A stretch of 64,000 nucleotides of DNA from CALHRB01 sp964473465 (GCA_964473465.1 CAYYPE010000003.1:1-64000), one strand, 5' to 3'. Counted from the stretch's first letter, positions 45,501 through 53,256 are shown. Numbers and translations: made by a program. The notes: generated from the sequence alone by a model not told the origin.

Positions 45501-46354
45501 ACCCAGAAATCCTTCAACCAATTGATAATGAAGTAATTATTCCATCAGAATTGATATTCAAATGGAATCAGGTTCAGGGAGCAGATTTTTATAATTTAGT
45601 AATTTCAAGAGATTTCGAACAGCAGGATATTATTTATAATCTACAAAATATTCATGATAATCAAAAAATTCTGCCAGAGCAACTGCCTAACGGAGAATAT
45701 TACTGGAGTGTTTCTGCTTATAATGAAAATAATTCCAGTTTAAACTCCAAAATATATAAATTTATTATTAATAGTTCTTATTTATCATTGATTGCTCCCA
45801 ACGGCGGAGAGATTTGGATTAAGAATTCCGACCCAAAAATAATTCAATGGGATAGAAAAATAAATAGTGAAGTAAATATCAGTTTGTTTAGAAATGGTCA
45901 ATTTTTTAGAACTGTGATTGATACAGTAGAATCAGAATTTGATTCATACCATTGGATAATTCCATCGGATGTTCCTGAAGATTCATTGTATCAAATCAAA
46001 GTTACAAGCCTTAAGAATCCAGAAATTTATTCTTTAAGTCGAAAATCATTTTCAATAAAAAACATTACCAATATTATTGAGAATAAAGAAGATAATAAAT
46101 TTAGTTTAATAAATTATCCTAATCCATTTAGTAACTTCAGCTATTTTGAGTTAACTATAGAAAAACCAATAAATTGCTCGATTGAGATATTTGATATTAA
46201 TGGAATAATGATAAAGGAATTGCTGAATTCCCGTCTAAATCTCGGAAAATACACTTTTATCTGGGATGCAAGTGAATACCCATCGGGGATTTATTATTAT
46301 TTAATAAAAATAAACGGAGATATAAGAAGAGGAACTCTAACACTCATAAAATAA
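42575..46354 (+). CDS. Arylsulfotransferase-like exported protein with fibronectin-type repeats and T9SS tail
   Basis: This 1259-residue protein has an N-terminal hydrophobic signal (about 8-25). A six-blade propeller domain resembling the arylsulfotransferase (ASST) family covers about 40-360, with VDPYHVNC (H200), GEIMWIMGG and FSRQHDPKRLSNGHILLFDNG (H263). About six fibronectin-like modules follow, each carrying a variant of YYWRVRA and often WSE.WSF. A domain starting LIAPNGGEIW and a type A sorting domain (NYPNPFSNFSYFE ... GIYYYLIKIN) end it. True ASST enzymes use a histidine that becomes sulfated; whether it is kept here needs alignment. The gene is monocistronic and meets the ABC permease gene tail to tail. 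Confidence 0.82.
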   Translation: MMKKNYSFSYILFVTFIALLTVYKAIGIKFTEFDVSVLDNPAPGYILTGPFNDHYLTIYDNSGRVAYYRDLSGITDQVMALRLLENGYIAFFAETKWIICDENLNIVKYVSCSPQYITNFHTLFLSPEGNYLLVANDFRKIDMSRYVQGGKTDATLENHIIQEFDINGNLVFEWNCLEHIAITDAANGISLTESNVDPYHVNCVRYDSDGNILANFRNLDAFYKINRSTGEIMWIMGGKSSKVNQFTFVNDEIDGFWGFSRQHDPKRLSNGHILLFDNGNARPRHFSRAVEYSINETTKRATKVWEFIHNPYINSEFMGSAQRLPNGNTLIGWGMNLETNYDYVATEVTPNGEKVFEIKLPYHQAVYQVLREVFKMIAVSNDINSTGTYNFRDGSKNTGISLNLNSITGGGYTSVEKHFYAPVNISYSGQQSCILLPFRWVINSRDIISVSGKFSFDLNEIENLSDYDNLKIFYRPKESSGSFNLLETTYNSQKHLLEANITQFGEFVLGFTTLNPPIIKSPSNNAQNLSLSPILKWQAGSQYEIFRIQIALDPNFDEIIIDSSNISTTEFKVRFLKNFTTYYYRIQKYSFNCQSEWTQTQSFTTIIATPEQIYPKNLSKNEPLDGILEWHEVLGAEKYKIQICEYPGFNYFVFERTIDALNKFEYFFSKPLTKYYWRVAAIRAGFVTDWSEIWSFTTSNGIVKLHEPSKFYNKANVKQHFDWYPINSANYYQFQLAKDFNFEDIVIDTNKIKQSEITLTQLENTTTYFWRVRAFFKDTTTSWSEKWSFSTVPASPKLLTPSNNFLHFPVNGSLSWSEVPKATKYLVQLSYGNDFNNIFHEQYTNTNSINLFNLDFNTQYFWRVKAFLGDNESLWSEIRSFATIEELVYPTFDQFKVPVNVRFIWNRTIGFNYYDLKISEDIDFSKNTMYYTNIIDTSYVVSGLTPNKTYYWTVRAITSNKSRWSDVFQFTTQLANPEILQPIDNEVIIPSELIFKWNQVQGADFYNLVISRDFEQQDIIYNLQNIHDNQKILPEQLPNGEYYWSVSAYNENNSSLNSKIYKFIINSSYLSLIAPNGGEIWIKNSDPKIIQWDRKINSEVNISLFRNGQFFRTVIDTVESEFDSYHWIIPSDVPEDSLYQIKVTSLKNPEIYSLSRKSFSIKNITNIIENKEDNKFSLINYPNPFSNFSYFELTIEKPINCSIEIFDINGIMIKELLNSRLNLGKYTFIWDASEYPSGIYYYLIKINGDIRRGTLTLIK

Positions 46355-46361
46355 CATCTTC

Positions 46362-47474
46362 TTATAGCGTTTTCCGGTAGTTCAACACTGCCAGAAAATT
46401 TAGAATTATAGCAAAGAGAAGAATAGAAATAGTTTGGGGAATAATATCTTCGAAATCACTTCCTTTTAGCATTACCAATCTTATAGCTTCAATAACATAT
46501 TTGACAGGATTTAAATGAGCAAAATATTGAGCCCAGATGGGCATGCTATCTATAGGTGTGAAAAGACCTCCAAGCAAAATGAAAACTATCATAAAGAAAA
46601 ACATTACAAACATTGCTTGTTGCTGGGTTTCGCTGAAGGTCGAAATTAGAAGACCCAATCCAAGAACAGCAAGTAAATAGATATCAATAAAAGCATATAA
46701 TGTTAAGAGATTCCCTCTTGGAATAATATCGTAAATTAAATATCCAAGTAATAATCCGTTTGAAAAAACAACATTTGCTAATATCCAGAAAGGTATTAAT
46801 TTGCCCAAAATAAACTGCCATTTTTTTATAGGAGTTACGTTGATTTGCTCAATCGTTCCTATTTCTTTCTCCCGGACAATGTTCAAAGCCGTTAGAAATC
46901 CGCCAACCATTGTAACAAGAATAGCAAGCAAACCGGGAATTAAAAATATTTTGTAATTCAAATGAGGGTTAAACCAGTCTGATGATGTTATATCAATTCC
47001 CTTTTGAGTCTGAAATATTGGCTTCATATTCAGTTGAAGTTCATTGTTGAATTCATTTATTATATTCAATATATAAAATCCACCTAAATTAGCTTTTATT
47101 CCATTTATTGAATTTATAGCAACCAGAAGTTTCTGGTTAGATTCCCTCAACAATTTTTTTTCGAAGTTAGCTGGAATTTCAATAACCATATCAGCATTAT
47201 CGGATTCAATTTTTTTTAGGGCTTTTTTAAAAGAATTCTCATTAGATGATATTTTGAAATAGCCAGAACCGGAGATTTTATTTATTAACGACCTGCTTGT
47301 TGAAGATTTATCATAATCTATCACTGCTATATTAATGTTTTTTATTTCAAAATCTGCTGCGAGAGGAAGAATAAGAAATTGAACAATAGGAACAACAAAA
47401 ATTATTGCAATTATTGGCTTGTTTCGGAATACCTGCCTGAACTCTTTTTGTAGAATATAAAATAGTGTTTTCAT
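46362..47474 (-). CDS. ABC-2 type transporter permease
   Basis: This 370-residue permease has the YhhJ/YbhR layout. It has one N-terminal membrane helix (about 23-42), a large extracytoplasmic domain and five C-terminal helices (about 175-365), with the ABC-2 signature IVREKEIGTIEQINVTP between helices. It is the last gene of a five-gene efflux operon, its start overlapping the stop of the first permease by 1 bp. It should form a membrane heterodimer with that protein and be driven by the paired ATPases. The substrate may be a drug, lipid or toxic compound; the sequence does not say which. Confidence 0.9.
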   Translation of the reverse strand: MKTLFYILQKEFRQVFRNKPIIAIIFVVPIVQFLILPLAADFEIKNINIAVIDYDKSSTSRSLINKISGSGYFKISSNENSFKKALKKIESDNADMVIEIPANFEKKLLRESNQKLLVAINSINGIKANLGGFYILNIINEFNNELQLNMKPIFQTQKGIDITSSDWFNPHLNYKIFLIPGLLAILVTMVGGFLTALNIVREKEIGTIEQINVTPIKKWQFILGKLIPFWILANVVFSNGLLLGYLIYDIIPRGNLLTLYAFIDIYLLAVLGLGLLISTFSETQQQAMFVMFFFMIVFILLGGLFTPIDSMPIWAQYFAHLNPVKYVIEAIRLVMLKGSDFEDIIPQTISILLFAIILNFLAVLNYRKTL

Positions 47475-48580
47475 TAACTAAGCCTGACTTTAAATGTTTT
47501 TAAACTTATAATAAGGTAAAACAACATCATAGAAGCAATAATCAGAGTTTCCTCCCATACTATCTCCAAACCTGTACCTTTGAGCATAATATCTTTTACA
47601 ATAATATAAAACCATTTTGAAGGAACTAAATTTGATAAAAGCTGTAAGGCATAAGGCATATTTTCAATCGGGAACATAAAACCACTCAGAAACACAGTCG
47701 GCATCATCATACCTACAAGGGACATTAACATTGCAACCTGTTGGGAAGATGTTCTTATCGAAATAAGAATACCAATATTTAAGCAGGTGATAATAAATAA
47801 GAGACTCTCCGCTAACAGTAGGAATAAATTTCCCTGAATTGGCAAGTCAAGGACATAAACACTCAGCAATAAAATGAGTGCTAAATCAATTGTGGAAATT
47901 ACAAAATAAGGAACAACTTTAGATATGATAACGAAAACAGGACTAACTGGAGAGGTTAGAATTACTTCCATAGTTCCCATTTCTTTTTCTCTTACAATAG
48001 CAATAGCAGTCATCATAACGCAAACGAGCAACATAACCATGGACATTACGCCGGGGACAAAGTTTGGAGCACCCTTTAATTGTGGGTTATAAAGCATTTT
48101 TATCTCGGTTATGATATTTATTTTTGAAAATTCTTTGGAGAATAGCTCATATTGATAATCATTAATAATTGCCCTGATAAAGTTTTTGATACTATTTGCA
48201 AAATTAACATCAGTGGCATCAGTTATAATTTGAATTTGTGCATTACCGTCATGTATGATATCTGAAGCTATTTTCTCTGGAATTATAACTGCGGCTTTTA
48301 TCTTGCCTTGCCTGAAATAATCAGGAATTATTCTTTTTGAATGAACAAAAGAAACAATTTCAAAATATTTACTTGCTTCAATTTTATTAATCAGCCTTTT
48401 TGATAAATCATCTTTTGCATAATCTAAAACAATTATTTTCGAGTTTTTTATTTCATTAGTAAGGGCAAAACCAAAAATGAGAACCTGAACGACCGGCATA
48501 CCAAAAAGAATTAGAAGAACCCTTGGATCTCTAATTATATGTTTAAACTCTTTCTTTATAAAAATTAGTAATCTTCGCAT
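47474..48580 (-). CDS. ABC-2 type transporter permease
   Basis: This 368-residue permease is a paralogue of the next gene in the operon. It shares the N-terminal helix, a periplasmic domain and five C-terminal helices, with AIVREKEMGTMEVILTSPV as the ABC-2 coupling segment. It follows the ATPase gene by 3 bp. Two distinct permeases with two ATPases and an HlyD protein match the YbhGFSR-type export systems. Confidence 0.9.
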   Translation of the reverse strand: MRRLLIFIKKEFKHIIRDPRVLLILFGMPVVQVLIFGFALTNEIKNSKIIVLDYAKDDLSKRLINKIEASKYFEIVSFVHSKRIIPDYFRQGKIKAAVIIPEKIASDIIHDGNAQIQIITDATDVNFANSIKNFIRAIINDYQYELFSKEFSKINIITEIKMLYNPQLKGAPNFVPGVMSMVMLLVCVMMTAIAIVREKEMGTMEVILTSPVSPVFVIISKVVPYFVISTIDLALILLLSVYVLDLPIQGNLFLLLAESLLFIITCLNIGILISIRTSSQQVAMLMSLVGMMMPTVFLSGFMFPIENMPYALQLLSNLVPSKWFYIIVKDIMLKGTGLEIVWEETLIIASMMLFYLIISLKTFKVRLS

Positions 48581-48583
48581 ATC

Positions 48584-49318
48584 TTATAAAATTTTTTTTC
48601 TGGCTATTAAATAAAAAAGGTCACTCATAGATTCAACATTATAATTCTTTTTCAACTCGCTTGGTTTGCCGAGAGTTTTAATAATACCTTCGTCCATAAT
48701 TGAGATTCTATTGCAGTATTCGGCTTCGTCCATATAATGAGTAGTCACAAAAATAGTAGTTCCATTTTCCGCTGCATCATATATCATGTCCCAGAATTGA
48801 CGGCGAACAATCGGATCAACTCCACCTGTCGGTTCATCAAGAAATACAATTTTTGGGTTATGAAATAAGGCAATTGTGAAAGCTACTTTTTGTCTCCATC
48901 CAATGGGTAATTCTTTTATTAATTTTCGTGAAATACTTTCCATACCCAGCTTTTCGACTAACTCGGCACTTTTATGTTTGATTGTCGAAGATTTTAATCC
49001 ATAAATACCTCCAAAAAATCTTAGGTTCTCAAGAACAGTCAAATCTTCATAAAGTGAGAATTTCTGACTCATATAGCCTATATTTTTTTTAATTTGTTCA
49101 GGTTCTTTATAAATATCACAACCGGCAACAGTAGCTCTGCCTGAAGATGGTCTGAGTAATCCAATAAGCATTCTAATGGCAGTTGTCTTTCCTGCTCCAT
49201 TTGCACCGAGGAATCCAAAAATTTCACCACGATATACCTCAATGGTCAGATTATTTGTTGCAATAAAATCTCCAAATCTTTTTGTCAGATGTTCCGTTTT
49301 TATAACAATATCATCCAT
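48584..49318 (-). CDS. ABC transporter ATPase with atypical signature motif
   Basis: This 244-residue nucleotide-binding protein has Walker A FLGANGAGKTT, Walker B KIVFLDEPTGGVDP and an intact H-loop in VTTHYMDEAEYC. The ABC signature reads LPIGWRQK in place of LSGGQ. It overlaps the previous ATPase gene by 8 bp. As the partner protein has the opposite defect, the two probably make a heterodimer with one working and one degenerate ATP site, corresponding to the two halves of YbhF-type fused ATPases. It energises export through the adjacent permeases. Confidence 0.92.
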   Translation of the reverse strand: MDDIVIKTEHLTKRFGDFIATNNLTIEVYRGEIFGFLGANGAGKTTAIRMLIGLLRPSSGRATVAGCDIYKEPEQIKKNIGYMSQKFSLYEDLTVLENLRFFGGIYGLKSSTIKHKSAELVEKLGMESISRKLIKELPIGWRQKVAFTIALFHNPKIVFLDEPTGGVDPIVRRQFWDMIYDAAENGTTIFVTTHYMDEAEYCNRISIMDEGIIKTLGKPSELKKNYNVESMSDLFYLIARKKIL

Positions 49319-50234
49319 TTGTCAGATATTTTATGAAACAATCCTCAATTGTAGGCGTAATTAAGCTTATTTCGTATATATTGATATCCTTTTGATCCAA
49401 AAAAGTAGTAATATCTTCTTGAGTAATATTTGAATCCACAGATACAACCAGATGAATGGAATCACCAAAATAATAACTATTAATTGATTTATCGAAATCG
49501 TTTAAAGCTTTTTTTAATTTACTATTGCTATCTGATTTAATTTTGAATACTTTATCCTTAAAATTTCTGATAAGTGCTTTAGGGCTGGAGATGTTTAGAA
49601 TAACTCCATTAAAAATCAAAGCAATTCTATCGCAGAGCTTAGCTTCATCCATATAAGGTGTTGAAACCACAATAGTAATATCGCTTTTTTTCAGTTTTAT
49701 GATTGTTTCCCAGAATTCAATTCTTGAAACCGGGTCTATTCCTGTTGTAGGTTCATCAAGAAAAAGAACTTTTGGTTTGTTTATTAATGCACAACATAAG
49801 GCTAATTTTTGTTTCATACCACCGGATAATTTGCCGGCTTTTCTATCTTTGAATGGTTCCAGATGAACAAAAATATCTTTGATGAGGTCATAATTTTCTT
49901 CGATAGAAGTTTTATAAATTGAAGCAAAAAAATTTAAGTTCTCAAAAACTGTCAAATCATGATAGAGAGAAAATTTACCGGGAACATAACCAATAAATTG
50001 TCTTATTTGTTTATAATCTTTAGTAGTTTTTAGACCTAATATTTTTACTTCTCCATTGGATGGAAGGATTAATGTTGTCATTATTCTAAAAAGTGTTGTT
50101 TTTCCAGCACCATCGGGACCAATCAATCCAAAAATTTCGTTACTGGAAATATTAAAAGAAATGTCATTAAGGGCATTGACTTTTCCCTTGTTAAATTTCA
50201 TTGATACATTTTCAATTATTATAGCATCATTCAC
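49311..50234 (-). CDS. ABC transporter ATPase lacking the H-loop histidine
   Basis: This 307-residue nucleotide-binding protein has Walker A LIGPDGAGKTT, signature LSGGMKQKLAL and Walker B KVLFLDEPTTGIDP. The H-loop reads VVSTPYMDEAKLC, with Pro where His is expected. About 90 extra residues at the C-terminus form an alpha/beta accessory domain. It overlaps the HlyD gene by 8 bp upstream and the second ATPase by 8 bp downstream, which suggests coupled translation of the complex. Confidence 0.92.
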   Translation of the reverse strand: MNDAIIIENVSMKFNKGKVNALNDISFNISSNEIFGLIGPDGAGKTTLFRIMTTLILPSNGEVKILGLKTTKDYKQIRQFIGYVPGKFSLYHDLTVFENLNFFASIYKTSIEENYDLIKDIFVHLEPFKDRKAGKLSGGMKQKLALCCALINKPKVLFLDEPTTGIDPVSRIEFWETIIKLKKSDITIVVSTPYMDEAKLCDRIALIFNGVILNISSPKALIRNFKDKVFKIKSDSNSKLKKALNDFDKSINSYYFGDSIHLVVSVDSNITQEDITTFLDQKDINIYEISLITPTIEDCFIKYLTNG

Positions 50235-51135
50235 TGAACTTTACCTCTGCATACATACCAATTTTAATAAAACCATCATTTTTGACTCTGATTTTTATGG
50301 CATAAACTAGGTTGGCTCTTTCGTCTTTGGTCTGAATGGTTTTTGGAGTAAATTCAGCTTTTCTGCTAATCCATTCAACTTTTCCCGAATATTTTTTGTA
50401 ATTATCATTATCGTTATCAACGAATACATTTACTGACTGATTCAATTTGATTTTATCCAGCTGTACTCCAGTTACATAAGCCCTCAAAGTGATAAAGGAC
50501 AGATCAGAAATTTTATATAAAGGTTTACCAACATTTGCTAATTCATTTTCGTAAGCGAATTTTGTTAGAACAGTGCCCTTAAGCGGATTGATAATTATAC
50601 ATTTTTTTATTTGGTCATTTAATTGTTTTATTTGCATATATAAGGGAGCTGTTTCTAAATCAATACTTTTACTTGTTATTTCAAGGTTCGATTTGACTGC
50701 TTCAATCTGTTTGCTAAGGACTTCAATATTAGAGCTAATGTCATCAAGTTGTTTTTGTGTTGCAGCACCAGCTTCTAATAAATTTTTTATTCTAATTCTT
50801 TCCCTATTTAAAAAATTCAACTGTTCTTCCATCGAGGCGAGTTGCTTAGTTATGTCGGGTTTTTTTGAGTTTATGGCTCTGATTTGTGCTTCTATTTGAC
50901 TTATTTTAAGGTGCAATTGTGTTGTATCAATAAAGCCAATATATTTACCAGAATCAAGTTCCATACCTTCTTCAATTTTGAATTCACGAATAACACCAAC
51001 AGCCTCTGATGATATAATAATCTCATCTGATTCGAACACTCCTGAGGCATCGAACTCTTTCCCGTTTTGATTACAGGATAATAGTATAAGTATGATTAAT
51101 AAAATTTGCAGTGAATAAGATGCTTTTCTTTTCAT
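50227..51135 (-). CDS. HlyD-family membrane-fusion lipoprotein
   Basis: This protein of about 302 residues is a periplasmic adaptor for the adjacent ABC exporter. The N-terminus KRKASYSLQILLIILILLSC ends in a lipobox cysteine, so it is a lipoprotein. A biotinyl-lipoyl-like half (VIREFKIEEGMELDSGKYIG), a coiled coil (about 75-170, heptads around LEVLSKQIEAVKSNLEI) and a beta-barrel (GTVLTKFAYENELANVGKPL) follow. I favour the ATG at 51135, just after the TetR stop; an ATG at 51150 overlapping tetR is possible. It belongs to the TetR-headed operon. Confidence 0.88.
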   Translation of the reverse strand: MKRKASYSLQILLIILILLSCNQNGKEFDASGVFESDEIIISSEAVGVIREFKIEEGMELDSGKYIGFIDTTQLHLKISQIEAQIRAINSKKPDITKQLASMEEQLNFLNRERIRIKNLLEAGAATQKQLDDISSNIEVLSKQIEAVKSNLEITSKSIDLETAPLYMQIKQLNDQIKKCIIINPLKGTVLTKFAYENELANVGKPLYKISDLSFITLRAYVTGVQLDKIKLNQSVNVFVDNDNDNYKKYSGKVEWISRKAEFTPKTIQTKDERANLVYAIKIRVKNDGFIKIGMYAEVKFSE

Positions 51136-51136
51136 T

Positions 51137-51766
51137 TCATTTATTCTCATTATTATTTGACTTTTTTTCGAAAACTTCTAAATTTAAAATATGTTCTATC
51201 CATATTGGAATTAATTTTTTTCTTTCATTAATAATCTCTTCGAATTGTGAGATATTTACTAATCCTGAATTTGTCAGAACAGGTTTCATGATCAAGGGAA
51301 AAACAATCATACCAATAAGATTGAAAATAAAGTGTAAGGGATGCAGCGAAGGATTACTTTTCATAATTTGTCTAGCAAGAGCTGAATTAGTTATTTTGTC
51401 TTTGAGGTTAAGTTTTTCTGCAAAATGTTTTGGTTTTTTATTTATTTCATTTAAAATAAAAAAGGGTAATTCAGGATTCATCAATAGACTGCTCAAATAA
51501 TTTTCGGCTAATAAATTAAGTTTCTGTTCAAGTGTGGTCTTGTTGTCATTTATAATTGGCTCAATTTTTTTAAACAAATTGTCAAAAGTATCCTCCATAA
51601 TTATATTGAATAACTGTTCCTTTGACCGGAAATAATAGTTGATTAAAGCAATATTTACTTTTGATTCTTTGGCGATATCTCTTATAGTTGTCCCAAAATA
51701 CCCCTTTGATGTGAAGAGTTTTATCGCTGCTTCTCTGATTTTCTCTTCTGTTCTTTTTTTGTTCAC
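51137..51766 (-). CDS. TetR-family transcriptional regulator
   Basis: This 209-residue protein has the TetR helix-turn-helix at residues about 10-50 (AAIKLFTSKGYFGTTIRDIA ... VNIALINYYF) and an all-helical C-terminal ligand domain. It starts with GTG at 51766. It is the first gene of the efflux operon and almost certainly represses it until a transported compound binds. A perfect 16-bp palindrome 60 bp upstream is the likely operator. Confidence 0.93.
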   Translation of the reverse strand: MNKKRTEEKIREAAIKLFTSKGYFGTTIRDIAKESKVNIALINYYFRSKEQLFNIIMEDTFDNLFKKIEPIINDNKTTLEQKLNLLAENYLSSLLMNPELPFFILNEINKKPKHFAEKLNLKDKITNSALARQIMKSNPSLHPLHFIFNLIGMIVFPLIMKPVLTNSGLVNISQFEEIINERKKLIPIWIEHILNLEVFEKKSNNNENK

Positions 51767-51825
51767 TTTATAAATTCGATTTATTTTTTAAATACTATTT
51801 TTCATTAAAATAAGTTACAAATTAA

Positions 51826-51841
51826 TTAAACAATTGTTTAA
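51826..51841. promoter_or_regulatory. Probable TetR operator
   Basis: The 16-bp sequence TTAAACAATTGTTTAA is a perfect palindrome in the divergent region between tetR and the protoglobin gene. Size and shape fit operators of TetR-family efflux regulators. Confidence 0.6.
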
Positions 51842-51883
51842 AACAAAATTTTAAATATTATTTTTAAATATTTTTTAAAAAAA

Positions 51884-51915
51884 TTTGCAAATGTTAGGAT
51901 TCCTAACTATTTTTG
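51884..51915 (+). promoter_or_regulatory. Bacteroidota-type promoter of the protoglobin gene
   Basis: TTTG at 51884-51887 and TATTTTTG at 51908-51915 are separated by 20 bp, an exact match to the -33/-7 consensus TTTG-N19/20-TAnnTTTG of Bacteroidota primary sigma factors. Transcription would start near 51922, about 27 bp before the ATG, which has a GGAG ribosome-binding site. Confidence 0.65.
51893..51907. promoter_or_regulatory. Operator-like palindrome inside the protoglobin promoter
   Basis: GTTAGGA and TCCTAAC are exact inverted repeats around a single T. They fill the spacer between the -33 and -7 elements and abut the -7 box. A protein bound here would block the polymerase. The regulator is not proven. 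Confidence 0.55.
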
Positions 51916-51948
51916 TAATGAGTTTTTTTCATTTATGGAGTTAAAAAT

Positions 51949-52536
51949 ATGAATTCAGATAAAATTTTCGGCTATGAATATGGTTCAGCCGAACTGGAAG
52001 AATCCCCCGTTACAATAGAAGATTTAAATTTGCTAAAGCAAACATTACTCTGGAGTAACGAGGATGATCAATATCTTAAAATGGCAGGGTCAATATTGAT
52101 TGATCAAACTGACCAGATTCTGGATCTTTGGTATGGCTATGTTGGTAGTCATAAGCATTTACTTTATTATTTTACTAAAGATGATCAGCCTATTACTGAA
52201 TATCTATCCTCGGTTAGAAAACGTTTTGGTCATTGGATTATGGATTTATGCTCTAAGAATTATGATCAGGATTGGCTGAATTATCAGTATGAAATAGCAA
52301 AAAGGCATCATTTAACCAAAAAAAATGCCATAGATGGAGTCAGCAGTGTGCCATTTATTCATTTTAGATATATGGTTGCATTTATTTTTCCTATCACGAT
52401 CACTATTAAGTCTTTTCTGGCAGCCAAAAATAATACCCCTGAAGAAGTTGAAAAAATGTATAATGCGTGGTTCAAAGCTGTTACTCTTTCTGTTATTCTT
52501 TGGTCTTATCCATACATAAGAGAGGGGCAATTTTAA
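51949..52536 (+). CDS. Protoglobin (single-domain haem protein)
   Basis: This 195-residue protein matches the protoglobin family, which binds O2, CO and NO with a haem in a helical fold. The proximal histidine is H120 in YEIAKRH, and W61-Y62 in LDLWYGYVG match the distal pair of archaeal protoglobins. SVRKRFGHWI and SSVPFIHFRYM lie in the usual places. No signalling domain is attached, so this is a stand-alone haem protein rather than a globin-coupled sensor. It sits behind its own promoter with an embedded palindrome, and 42-63 bp upstream of a cysteine-rich MarR regulator. A role in NO or O2 detoxification or sensing is likely, not shown. Confidence 0.88.
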   Translation: MNSDKIFGYEYGSAELEESPVTIEDLNLLKQTLLWSNEDDQYLKMAGSILIDQTDQILDLWYGYVGSHKHLLYYFTKDDQPITEYLSSVRKRFGHWIMDLCSKNYDQDWLNYQYEIAKRHHLTKKNAIDGVSSVPFIHFRYMVAFIFPITITIKSFLAAKNNTPEEVEKMYNAWFKAVTLSVILWSYPYIREGQF

Positions 52537-52555
52537 ACTTTATAAAATATCGCCG

Positions 52556-52587
52556 ATTAACCAATCGTTAACTAACGATTGGTTAAT
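52556..52587. promoter_or_regulatory. 32-bp palindrome at the start of the MarR-type gene
   Basis: ATTAACCAATCGTTA (52556-52570) and its exact complement (52573-52587) are separated only by AC. The right arm overlaps the earliest possible start codon of the regulator (TTG at 52579). It may be an autoregulatory operator, an mRNA hairpin that hides the start, or a terminator of the protoglobin message, since AATTTTT follows. Confidence 0.7.
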
Positions 52588-53256
52588 TGGAATTTTTCAT
52601 TGAAACATAAAAAACAAATCAATATTGAGACTAATAGTCTTGAGAGCAAAATTGTAATTTCTCTCGAAAGGATATCCAATGCATTCCGTGTTCTGTTTTG
52701 GGAAAAATCAAAACTTCATCATATTAGCCCAATTCAGATTCAAATAATGTTATTTCTTGGTTCTCATTCGGGGGATAAACGGAATATAAGCTATTTGGCA
52801 AAAGAATTTAATCTCACAAAAGCAACTTTAAGCGATGCAATAAAGTCATTGGTTTTAAAAGGATATGCAAATTTTAAACAAAGTTCAATTGATAAAAGGA
52901 CAAAAGAAATTGTTATCACTCCCAAGGGGAAAAAAATTATCTCTCAAATTCAGGATTATTCTCTTCCATTGATTGATATAACAAAGAAAATGGATAATCA
53001 AGAGAGAATTGTGTTATACAATTCCCTTTTAAAGATTATTGAACAATTAGTTCTTTCGAACCAACTTTTAGTTCAAAGAATGTGTCTTACTTGCAAATTT
53101 TATCGAATAATAAATAATAAGATATATTGTAATCTGCTCGAAAAAGAACTATATCCCGATGAATTGAGAATTGACTGTCCCGAATACAAACAAAAACAGA
53201 AGACTCCAGAGATGGAATCTTCTGTTAAAGAAGAAAAAAAGATTTTATCCGATTAA
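52579..53256 (+). CDS. MarR-type regulator with a four-cysteine C-terminus
   Basis: This protein of 218-225 residues has a winged helix-turn-helix (about 50-118), with ISYLAKEFNLTKATLSDAIK as recognition region and the wing SIDKRTKEIVITPKGKK. The C-terminal 55 residues hold the only four cysteines of the protein: C169-x2-C172 (CLTC), C184 and C200, a spacing suited to binding zinc or an Fe-S cluster. No ATG exists near the N-terminus; the start is TTG at 52579 or TTG at 52600 (numbering here is from 52579). The palindrome at 52556-52587 covers the first of these. The gene follows the protoglobin on the same strand and its 3' end overlaps the convergent oxidoreductase gene by 12 bp. I infer a redox- or NO-responsive repressor. 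Confidence 0.82.
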   Translation: MVNWNFSLKHKKQINIETNSLESKIVISLERISNAFRVLFWEKSKLHHISPIQIQIMLFLGSHSGDKRNISYLAKEFNLTKATLSDAIKSLVLKGYANFKQSSIDKRTKEIVITPKGKKIISQIQDYSLPLIDITKKMDNQERIVLYNSLLKIIEQLVLSNQLLVQRMCLTCKFYRIINNKIYCNLLEKELYPDELRIDCPEYKQKQKTPEMESSVKEEKKILSD

